Of a stretch of 64,000 bases of DNA, positions 21,601 through 30,570 are shown piece after piece; within the stretch, counting starts at the first letter, position 1; every line of letters starts with the position of its first letter. The DNA lies in the NCBI GenBank assembly GCA_029448655.1, contig JACCLO010000008.1:868001-932000 (forward strand), read 5' to 3'. The notes beneath the pieces were generated by a model. That model had not been told where the DNA came from, searched no databases, and saw nothing but the letters and a program-made list of their open reading frames with translations. The translations under genes were made by a program, and so were the position numbers. This stretch comes from Wolfiporia cocos. Taxonomy: Eukaryota > Basidiomycota > Agaricomycetes > Polyporales > Phaeolaceae.

Positions 21601-22731
21601 ATGACCACCCAACGCACCGTCCTGAGTACACAGAGGGTCCCTACCGACATCACCCCCGCTACCTTTGCCTTTGACCTACTTTTCAACGCCGCCCAAAGCA
21701 TTCACCGGGCGCATGAAACCACCCCGTCAACATATGCTCTTCCTCTTTGGAAGACGCACGTATCTTACCTCCTCACTGCTATCACCCATGGTGCCAATGA
21801 ATTGGCCCACACCGAACTCCCTTCCCTGCTCACTTTGCAGCAGGACGTCAACAACCTCGCGCTACACCTCACCTCGCTCCTAGCGCCCACATTCAACAAC
21901 CCTTTGCCCACCCCTCCCACGCCCTCCACCCCCAAGCCACGCACCACACCACCTACGCCTCACCTTAACCACGTTCCCAAACATTCTATCCGACCCACCC
22001 CGAAAAAACCCGAACCGCGTCTCCACTGGGTCCCGAATAGACCCGAGACACCACCTCGAACGCCATCCCCACCCCATACACCTCCTCGTACCCCATCACC
22101 CACCCCCAGTCATCACTCTGTCGACTCTGTCGACACCGTCGACTTCCTGATTGAACCGCCCCTGTACGACCACCCTATTGGCCCCCTCGAGAAACCCCTC
22201 TACGACCAACCTGCCGGTCCTATGGAAGGACCTCTCTACGACCGTCCCGCCGGTCCTATGGAAGGACCAATTTATTCACACCCCGCCGGCCCCGAACCAT
22301 GGGGCGACATGTTGTACGAACCTCCTCATATCTTCGTCCCCACCCATTCTCTCACACTCCAGATCAACAACGTCCTTCGACGTCCCTCCGCGACCTCCGA
22401 GCCTTACGACTCGCACCTACTCAGCATGGAATGGTATGAGGTACTCCGGAACACCATGTTCTGGTACCGTCTTCACCGTGCCAATGTCCAACACACCAAC
22501 CCTATTCAATTCTCCAACTTCAACTGGTACAACGACAAATCCACGAAGCTCCGATCCTCCATTTACGTATCCTTCCCAGACGACGACACACACGTCATCC
22601 TCGAACACATTGAAGAATCTCTTGCCGGCGTCCAACGCATCGCCCGCAAACGCGACGTATTCAACCCTCAGATCTCTTGGGAGATCGTCAGCTCCACACC
22701 CATTTCCGCAGCGAGTACTTCTGCATCCTAG
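21601..22731 (+). CDS. Antisense 376-residue protein in the LINE 5-prime region
   Basis: Not recognised as a known family. The ORF is open for 376 codons from an ATG in good context (TCACCATGACC), with strongly C-ending codons, so it looks like a genuine coding sequence. It lies within the LINE target-site duplication but runs opposite to ORF1; the two start codons are only 109 bp apart. The N-terminus (about 15-95) appears helical, including LPLWKTHVSYLLTAITHGAN. A Pro/Thr-rich linker (about 100-175) follows, then a tandem repeat of PLYDxPAGPMEG units (about 185-235). The C-terminal domain is rich in aromatic residues (MEWYEVLRNTMFWYRLHR, FNWYNDK, SIYVSFPDDDTHV). It could be a third element-encoded protein, comparable in position to the antisense ORF0 of human L1 but much larger, or a host sequence carried into the insertion. 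Confidence 0.75.
   Translation: MTTQRTVLSTQRVPTDITPATFAFDLLFNAAQSIHRAHETTPSTYALPLWKTHVSYLLTAITHGANELAHTELPSLLTLQQDVNNLALHLTSLLAPTFNNPLPTPPTPSTPKPRTTPPTPHLNHVPKHSIRPTPKKPEPRLHWVPNRPETPPRTPSPPHTPPRTPSPTPSHHSVDSVDTVDFLIEPPLYDHPIGPLEKPLYDQPAGPMEGPLYDRPAGPMEGPIYSHPAGPEPWGDMLYEPPHIFVPTHSLTLQINNVLRRPSATSEPYDSHLLSMEWYEVLRNTMFWYRLHRANVQHTNPIQFSNFNWYNDKSTKLRSSIYVSFPDDDTHVILEHIEESLAGVQRIARKRDVFNPQISWEIVSSTPISAASTSAS
22159..22300 (+). repeat. 36-bp tandem coding repeat
   Basis: About four units encode PLYDHPIGPLEK, PLYDQPAGPMEG, PLYDRPAGPMEG and PIYSHPAGPEP. The two middle units are nearly identical in DNA, indicating recent expansion inside the antisense ORF. Confidence 0.8.
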
Positions 22732-23010
22732 TTATCCTTTTTCTACTCCTTCTCCACCCATTTTCTCAAGTATTTATTGAACACGCGTCGGCCTAACTCG
22801 GGGCCCATATGACGCTCGTTCCACTCCTTCGGAGTACCTATGACCCCTTCCCCTCTCACCACGACTAACCAACGTCCCACCGCTAACACCACCCTACTCA
22901 TATTTACGATACTCATCACCTTCGACCGTGGGCTCTAGCAGCTGCCGCACATGTACATAGGATACTGACTGCGGGGTATAAATGGTTGTCTCTCTCTCTC
23001 TCTGTCCATG
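22732..23010. other. LINE 5-prime terminal region
   Basis: Non-coding sequence between the antisense ORF stop and the element boundary. It holds a plus-strand TATAAA at 22978-22983 and a (TC)n run at 22990-23003. The TATA box lies about 28 bp inside the boundary and points outward, opposite to LINE transcription. Confidence 0.6.
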
Positions 23011-23025
23011 TCCCGTGACTCATTT
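23011..23025. repeat. Target-site duplication, LINE 5-prime side
   Basis: TCCCGTGACTCATTT is an exact match to 15757-15771 and defines the 5-prime limit of the insertion. Confidence 0.85.
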
Positions 23026-23483
23026 GAGGCCCCGGCGCTCACGCCACGTGTTTGGTTCGTTCGCTACTGAGATCGTTCTTGAACTGTACAAATGTTCAAC
23101 GTAACGCTGCAGCACCTATAGTCAACTTCACCCGCAATACTATATACTTTCCACACTGAAACATCTAGTAGGTATTGACAGATTAGAAGATCTGCTATGA
23201 TCCATCCGTCGTCCGGGGCGGCGAAGTAGTGATCGGCACCCACTTAAGGAGTTAAGGCGGTGTACTCTCCTATATCTGATGTTTTCTTCGAAACATCGTC
23301 TGTAACCCCTCTGATCTTTTAGGAGACTACTCCACTGCTCGTCAGGTCAGTAGCTTTGTTAGATCCTCACATGCAAATAGAGCGTGAATCTCATCGCGAG
23401 CAGTAGGAGTAGCAGAGGGAGAGCGCAGGTTCTTGCTCTCGACGAGCCTTCCATTGGCCGAGAGGCATTTATCTCACTGGAAT
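23026..23483. other. Intergenic, no gene recognised
   Basis: Right flank of the LINE insertion up to the first F-box-like gene. Before the insertion this would have been the distal promoter of TENA/THI-4 paralogue 1. Confidence 0.5.
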
Positions 23484-24576
23484 ATGTTCCATTCGCTGCC
23501 CGTGGAGGTGGTACATCCGGTACGCAATAACGTACACGAGTATTATTTTGTTGCTAATCTCGTCTACTCCGACTGATTCAGAGTTAGTACTGTCTCGCTC
23601 AAGGTCAATTAATATGCAAACTCACTTCTTTGGTCACCTTGCAGTATTCCTTGAGGCCTCTCTTGGAAATATCGAGACATGCGCCAAGCTCTGCCTAGTC
23701 TGCAAGACTTCTCAAGAGTGGATGACGCCGCTGTTGTATGAAACGGTCGCCCTCACATCGTCGTCTACGATCCGTGCGTTCGCAAGGACGCTCAATTCCA
23801 CATCACATCTTCACCGAAAACGCGACCGCCCGACTCACGGTGGTCTCGGCGACCGAGTCCACCACCTATGGATTGGGCCCACTACCTCAACCGCCGAGCA
23901 TGATCTGCCATACGCATCAACTCATTGGTCAATCGACGACCTGCAGGCAATCCTCGTGCACTGTTCCTATCTTCGATCTCTCGCGATAGTAAACCTTGCA
24001 CAGCATCTGAATTTCCGAATCAACAGCTACATCCCCAGTACTGTGGGAAACATTTACCTTGGACCCGTTCACGGAAGTTTGGACCTACCGCGTCTGCCTT
24101 GCGTCCAGAACCTGCGTTCAATCACAAGCCTCGATACCTTCTTCTCGATGGATGAAATGCAGACAATAGTCGCATCACCATACCTGCAGCGAATGAGGAG
24201 GTTCTACGGCACTCCGGCGCATATTGACTGGGCATTTCGCCAGCTGTCGTGCCTCAGACGGGCGGGTGCTCTCGAGGAACTGCAGGTAGTCTGCTGCGAT
24301 AATAGCATCGATGACGCTACAGAGGTTTTGAAACACTACAAAGAGGCCTATGTGGCCCACGCGGACGAGCGGGTTTTGCTCGTCGCCAGAGCTCACCCCG
24401 TATATTGGCAGATCGATGGGATTGGAAGCCTACATCAAGATTGGCTGTCCGCCGTCTACTCGAGTGTTGTTGAAACAATGCCGCAAGTGAGTCATTTTCA
24501 ATCCAATATGCACTGGTCTCACCCAACCCTCATCCAGGCGAGCTTCAAGATGATATCGCCGCAGTTGAATGTCTGA
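23484..24576 (+). CDS. F-box-like protein, tandem paralogue 1
   Basis: The start MFHSLPVEVV at 23484 resembles the opening of a fungal F-box. One or two introns follow before the main exon, which opens near 23637. The rest of the F-box-like motif is CAKLCLVCKTSQEWMTPLLYETVALTSSST. The body resembles the C-terminal ligand region of basidiomycete F-box proteins (VNLAQHLNFRI, NIYLGPVHGSLDLPRL, LRSITSLDTF). A final 51-bp intron (after MPQ) probably leads to the stop at 24576. It is about 60% similar by eye to the gene at 25.1 kb but has a shorter C-terminus. Exon joins between 23520 and 23640 could not be settled in phase, so a damaged start is possible. F-box proteins recruit substrates to SCF ubiquitin ligases; no substrate can be inferred. 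Confidence 0.6.
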
Positions 24577-25122
24577 TTTGCCGTCTTTCAAGACTGAACT
24601 CAGCTGCTTCGCAAGCGAGTCGACGACAGCTTGTGCTCTTTATGCGCGAAGGGCGTATGTACGCGTTGCTTTCTGTATATTTGCCAGGTGTACAACACAA
24701 ATAGTAAGCCTTCAGCTGGAGCGTTAAAACCATGGATTTCGGCCGCTGCCTGTATGTACATTGAACCAATATGGATGTATGCCTTCATGGATTTGCGAAG
24801 TAACTAAATAACCATTTCCCTGGCGAATGTCTGTTCTCATCAACGTAACACTGCTGCTTGATGGATCAGATGGATCATTGAGGCAGAACTGATCTAACTA
24901 GATGGCCTCTGAGTACTGTAGCGAGAGCCAGTGGTGGCGCAGCTCTTGATCAACTCCGATAACGCTTCAACTGTTTAACTCACCCGTCGAGTTTGTAGAC
25001 TTTAGCTCTTGGATTATCAGGTCTGTCCTTCGTTTGGACTTTCGTGCAGCAGCAGACCTTGGGTCTGATCATCTTAAAGAAGTTGTTCAACGCCCGCTAG
25101 AGAACAGCTGTACTATCGGAGA
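24577..25122. other. Spacer between tandem F-box-like genes
   Basis: No separate gene was seen. An open frame continues beyond the stop of paralogue 1 in another phase (24540-24708), which might be a frameshifted remnant of a longer C-terminus. Confidence 0.4.
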
Positions 25123-26258
25123 ATGTTTCACTGGTTGCCTTTGGAGATAGTACTTCAGGTGCGCTTTGACATGCTATACACTCTTACTACTACTGATATG
25201 CCTTGTCATTCGCTGCCCAGAGTATGCATCGTATTCGCGAGTAAAATCGAAGATATACTGATTTGTCACTCTTCAGTATTCACCCATACCTCCTCGAGCA
25301 GCAGTCCAGTATGCGCCAAGCTCTGTCTAGTATGCAAGGCAGCCAACCAGTGGATGACGCCACTTCTCTACGAGACGGTGACTCTCACATCGTCGTCCAC
25401 AATCCTCGCATTCGCCCGCACGCTTATGTCCGCTGCGATGCCTCCTGAGGATCACGCCCTTGCGCATCGCAGCTCACCTGGCATGCACGTCCGACATCTA
25501 TGGCTCGGGCCCATCTCATCAGCGGCCGAGCACGATTTGTCGTACGCGTCGACTGCGTGGCCGATCACGCTGCTGCACCGGATCCTCTCGAACTGTCCCA
25601 ACCTGCGAGCTTTGGCGATGGTGAATCTTGCACAACAATTGATGTATCGCCTCGATAGAGTCATCCCTGCGACCGTAGAGAACATCTATCTTGGGCCTGT
25701 GCACGGGCACATGGACTTGCCGAGAATGCGCTGTTACAGGAATTTGCGCTCCATCACAAGCTTCGACACATACCTCTCTGATTGGGAGGTCCAGGAGATG
25801 GTCACATCGCCATACATACACCGACTGCGGCGGTTTTTCAGCAAGCCAACGAATTTGGAGTATGCTCTGGACCAGCTACCGTGCGTGAAGAAGGCGACAT
25901 CGCTCCAAGAGCTGCAAATCATCTGCTGTGATGATTCACTGGACGATACATTGCATGGGCTATACAGCCGCGCAAATGGCTTCCAGGTGCATGCGGATAA
26001 TCGAACACAGCTCGTAGCCATCCCCAGGTGCTTGAACGGCTGTTTGGATAGCATCCACACCTTGCATCAAGACTGGCGATCTGTCATACGTCCAAGACTC
26101 GTAGATCCGTTGGTTCAGGTAAATGCTCCGCCTCCATGTACAGCGACTGTGCTGATACACCTTGGTTGAAGTACAAATTCGGGATGACGCCGTTGCCAGC
26201 ACTTGAAGAGGTCTTAGCTGGCGGCCATAGGCGTGTGCAGGAGTTGCTTGCGCGTTGA
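25123..26258 (+). CDS. F-box-like protein, tandem paralogue 2
   Basis: The start MFHWLPLEIVLQ is followed by a GT donor at 25159. After a short exon, the main exon from about 25277 encodes PVCAKLCLVCKAANQWMTPLLYETVTLTSSST, the second part of an F-box-like motif. It then continues with VNLAQQLMYRL, NIYLGPVHGHMDLPRM, LRSITSFDTYLSDWEVQEMV and LQELQIICCDDSLDD. A 55-bp intron after DPLVQ joins YKFGMTPLPALEEV to the stop at 26258. The main exon is clean. The gene lies 547 bp downstream of its paralogue in the same orientation, a simple tandem duplication. Function is expected to be substrate choice for an SCF complex, by family analogy only. Confidence 0.65.
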
Positions 26259-26542
26259 AAAGCCAAGCGCTGTTCGAATGTCTACTCTGTACTTGTAATT
26301 GAAGCCATTACATACCCCTTGTTTCGGACGTACGCGTAGCATCCAGTACTATGAATTTGATTATTGGGCGCTTGGGGTGCCCGGATCCACTCTCCCTCCT
26401 ACGACATCCAGCAACGTGTCCTTGTCCTTTTCACCATCAGACCTCTACTTCCGCTAATTGACTACCCTCTAGCTCGTCATTGTCTCTAGGCCGAGACTGA
26501 TCCTTTACTTCCCCTGTTGGTAGACGTCATCTGGCTGGAACG

Positions 26543-29500
26543 ATGCCAGAGCCACTACACGCTCGTACGCACTCCGTCGACACGGAGGCCGAGATGCACG
26601 AGCTCAACTATGAGGCGGACTACCTGGACGAAAAGGTCAAGCCGGGCACCACGAACGGCGCAGACTTGGAGCGTCATAATAGCGATCCCGACGCACAGGC
26701 GATGGTCATCGAGTCGCTGCGCACGCAGATCCAGGACCTCTGCTCGCAGGTCTCGCAGCTCAACAACAAGCTCGTCAATTCGTACGACCGCGTGTCTGAT
26801 CTCGAGGACGATCTGCACATCGCGACTACGAACCTCCGCCATTCCACGCTGAAGATCAGCGAGCTCGAGCTCGAACGCTCACAGCACTTGTCCGCGCTGA
26901 GCACTGGACTACTTGTCGAGAAGGACCATGTTACATCTGAGCTAACTCGCCTGATGGAGAAGGCGACAGAGGAGGCAGCTCAACGCGGGCAAGCGGAGAC
27001 CATGCGCGCGGAGATTGAGAAGGACCTCGACGATCTCAGCGCGAGTCTGTTCAACCAAGCGAACAGTATGGTTGCGGAAGCGCGCATTGCGCAGGCACGG
27101 AGCGAGCGCAAAGCAAAGGAGACAGAGCGCGCGCTGCGGGGGGCAGAGGAGGTAGTGGGCATCCTGCAGGATCAGATGCAGACGCTGCAGTCGGAGAAGG
27201 AACGTGCATTCGTGGCGGTTGAGGAGATGCGGATCACGATGGGCAAGGGCAAGTGGGTGGAGAGACCGCACGAGCATGCGCATCACATACAGCCCCGCCT
27301 GCTCTGCTCACATACCCCATACCAGGAGTACCTCGCATTCATCGCGCACCTGCGCAACATTCGACCGTCTACTCAGCAGCCTCCGGCTATGTCAACGCTC
27401 TTACCTCTGCCGTTCCTGGCCAGACTAGTCACAGAAGACTCGTGCGTCCTCCACATTATTTATTGGCATTCAACTCACGCCAACCACATATAGCGACCCC
27501 ACCGTTCGCTTGGATCTCGCACCTTCGCTTAACTGGCTTACTCGGAGGTCTGTGATCTCAGCCATTCACAGTGGGCAGCTCACGGTCGAGCCTATGCCCA
27601 CGATGACACTACTCGAAGAGCTGGCGCCCTCGACGATACCCGGACATCTGCCAAATACCCAAATTTCATGCGCACTTTGCGGTACATGCATTATCCCCCC
27701 CGCTGCGTCGGCGGACTCACCTACTTCCGCGACATTCGCTCCTATCAACCCCTCTACTAGACCAGCCATGAACGGCACGTGGTCGTCTTCGCTGTTCAAG
27801 ACCTCGCTAGTACAGTCTATTGCTGTCAGTGGTCCTCATGCTCTGGTCCAGTCGTCCATCCCTCCAATTCCCACTGAACCTCCATCACAAGTGTACATAT
27901 TCCGTCTTGCTGCGACGTCCTCTGGTCTTCCTGTCCCACTTCAGCAGACCGGATCGCAGTATCGCCCCACGATCTACCCACTATGCACGACACATTGGTG
28001 TCTTGCGCGTCTGCGCACGACATGCTCAATGTGGGCGTTTGTACGCACTGGCGTTGTAGAGCGCATCTGGGAGGAGACCGCGTATGTGCCACCCATGCAT
28101 CGCTCTCCGCTTTCGAGTGTCACCAGCCTGCACGGCGATGCAACGGAGGAGAAGAAGCCCGCTGTGCCTCCGCGGAAGACGAGGATGGGTATTGGCGCCC
28201 TGTGGGGCACGGTGCAGCGCAGCTTGAGCAGCAGTAGGGAGCCGGAGTCTGAGTCGAAGGAGGCAACGAAGCAGGACACCTCTAAGCCGCTTCCTCAATC
28301 TCCAACGAAGAAGTCGCTCCTTCCGCCGCCTCCCGTCCACCCTTCACTTTCGGCGCCGGCTTCTACTACAGTCAAGCCGTCCGCTGTCCCTCCACCTTTG
28401 CCGAAGAGGAACCGCGATCGGGAGACGCACGCGCCGAAGGTCATTTCATCTACAGAGACTGCGCAGGCGAAGGAAGAGGCTCCCGTGGTGGCACCTTCCC
28501 CTCTATCTCGCACTACCACTCAGGATAATTTCACAACGCCGGAAGAAGAACCGTCTGCGTTCCTCACGCAGACCTCAGCTGCCCCGGCAGACATCCCGCT
28601 ACCTCCCTCTGTGCCACCTTCACCAGCACCTCCACTTGTTCCCGAGTTGAGCACGACAGCGGCATCCGCCGACGCCACCGCAAACGCCGACGCGCCTCTT
28701 GTGCATTCCGTGCCACCGGCTGGACCACAGGGCGAGAACGCCCCAACGGTCCGCGGAGTGTCGCCCACACCCCCTCCGATTCCTCGTCGTGCTCCCGGAC
28801 GTGCGCGGGCAGGTTCAGTGGCTGTTGTACGGCCTCCGCCGGCCGCGCCGACACTTGCTGCGCCCGCTATTGCCGAGGAGGAGAGCACACCGGCCGCAGC
28901 TATCGGTGAAACTAATGGCACTCTGGTTGAGGAGGACGAGACGGAGGAAGAGCCGACAACGGTTGTAACACCTGCAGAAGAGCCCATCATTCCTGCGCAA
29001 CCTGCGGAGGAGCCCAATATTCCCACACAGCCTGCGGAAGAGCCTGCTGCCTCTACTCAAATTGAGGAGACGGAGGCGCCGGCGGAACCTGCACAGCCTG
29101 TGGAGGAGCTGACTATGTCCACAGACCCACAAGCGGATATCGAGCTTCCTTCGACTACAGCCGAGGACGAGGAAGAACCTACCTCCCAACCCCAGCAGCC
29201 CTCGGAATCCACGACGGAACATCTGACAGGCGAGTCCATATTGGAGTCCTCCGAGGCTCGTGAAGAGGAATCCGCGACGGTGCAGTCCGAAACGGAGGAA
29301 CAGAATGCGGCAGAGGAGTCGGCCTCGGCGCACGAAGAGGAGGTCGTGGAGTCACGGCCCCCGTCTCCTGTTGCTCCCTCAACAAACGGGGTTGTCGACG
29401 GCATTGAGGGACAGTCGCCAGGAGACATTGACCCAGCTGACATTGGCGGCACGCCTATGTCTCAAGACCATGACTATGATTCCATCACGGGAGAGTCTTC

Positions 29501-29624
29501 CGCTGACAGATTCTATGTCGGTGATGGAACTTGGGAGGAGCGCACGTGGAAGGAATTGGTGCGGCTACGAGAGGAGATGTTCTGGGCAAGAATAGGTGGG
29601 GTCCGCCAGACGAGCGGACGGTGA
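26543..29624 (+). CDS. Sec2-type Rab guanine-nucleotide exchange factor
   Basis: Likely exchange factor for a Sec4/Rab8-type GTPase acting on secretory vesicles bound for the growing tip. Exons are 26543-27441 and 27494-29624 (52-bp intron, in phase), giving 1009 residues. Residues about 50-235 form a long coiled coil that matches the Sec2p-domain pattern (LRTQIQDLCSQVSQLNNKLVN; ASLFNQANSMVAEAR then RALRGAEEVV). After the intron come a Sec2/Rabin-like region (DPTVRLDLAPSLNWL), a CALCGTC pair and FVRTGVVERIWEETAYV. The C-terminal half is disordered and Pro/Glu-rich, with short repeats of PAEEPxIPxQ (about residues 805-835). Domain order fits fungal Sec2 proteins. No interruption was seen. Confidence 0.85.
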
Positions 29625-30570
29625 AATATGGACGGTATTTTGCTCGTAATCTAATGCAGACCCTACTTACTTTACGTCTTAATGCGCAGAGATGAAGCAC
29701 GGAATTAAAGGATTAATTGAGAACCATCTGTTGTTGCTGCATCATCTCGTTCAGCGTTCAACGTTCAACGCGCGAAGCTGCGGGCTGGCGCGGGTGTGGC
29801 TTAATTGGGCGTTAAGGCTATACCCTTAGACGTCCACATGATCAATGAGCCACTTTCACAGCCACGCCAAGCGACGATCTCGGCTGCTACAACGGGCTAA
29901 AATGGAGGTTAGTGCCTCCGGCCCGCTGTGGCACCTAGTCCCTTGATGTTGTGAGCGTAAATTGTGCCCCTGGAGTCAGCAAAGCACGCGCAATGGTCCG
30001 ACGCAGCGATACTTCGTGTATTTACCCCTGTCTCAAAGTAGCCGACCCTGTGAAGATCATGACAAGACTGTCTGCATTACGGTGAGTTGGTAGCAAAAGG
30101 GAATGCAGCCATCAACGATCACTCGTTTAGCTGGTTTCGCACCACGAAGAAAGTAGAGTCAGTCAGTACTGCTTGCCAGGTGATGCTATATTATATGCTT
30201 GACTTCGGTACTGCTTTCATAATCTTCAGTGCCTTGGTTCCGTGCACAATTCTTCGTCGACTGACCGGCACACGGGCATACATGTGATGTTAGCGCGGGC
30301 GACCAGCCCGGGCCGTTTCCGCACGCCTGACCCCCAGGATTCTAATTTCGCACCAAACATCCTCGGCCCTGACGTGAGCGTGCGGCGTTTACGCTCATAG
30401 GTTTCGACCCTAAGCGCGGAACGGCATCAAGATTCGCGCTTTACGGCACTCATGGCCCCGTGACAGGATGCGTTGTCCAAGACATAAAATGGGACTGCGA
30501 TCTATTCAGCGGGAAGAGATCCCTAGCCTCAATCTGTCCCCTCCAAGGTCGCCTATCAGTCTCTGGCGCG
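29625..30570. other. Intergenic, no gene recognised
   Basis: Spacer between the Sec2-type gene and the GH28 gene. Only short frames without motifs were seen. The promoter of the GH28 gene lies at the right end. Confidence 0.5.
30484..30489 (+). promoter_or_regulatory. TATA-like box of the GH28 gene
   Basis: ATAAAA lies 82 bp upstream of the start codon of the exopolygalacturonase gene, in a fitting position. Confidence 0.4.

Larger units (their letters stand above)
15769..23010 (-). mobile_element. Full-length Tad1-like LINE with antisense ORF
   Basis: Non-LTR retrotransposon on the minus strand. On the plus strand the left end is a run of 22 T (15769-15790), the poly-A tail. Then come about 170 bp of 3-prime UTR, ORF2 and ORF1. 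The right end, at 23010, is set by the second copy of the 15-bp duplication. The span between the duplications therefore includes about 1.5 kb beyond the ORF1 start, where a 376-codon ORF runs in the opposite direction. Both LINE ORFs are open, so the copy looks young. The clade (Tad1/I-like: endonuclease, RT, RNase H, CCHC in both ORFs) comes from domain order and remembered family features. Confidence 0.85.
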
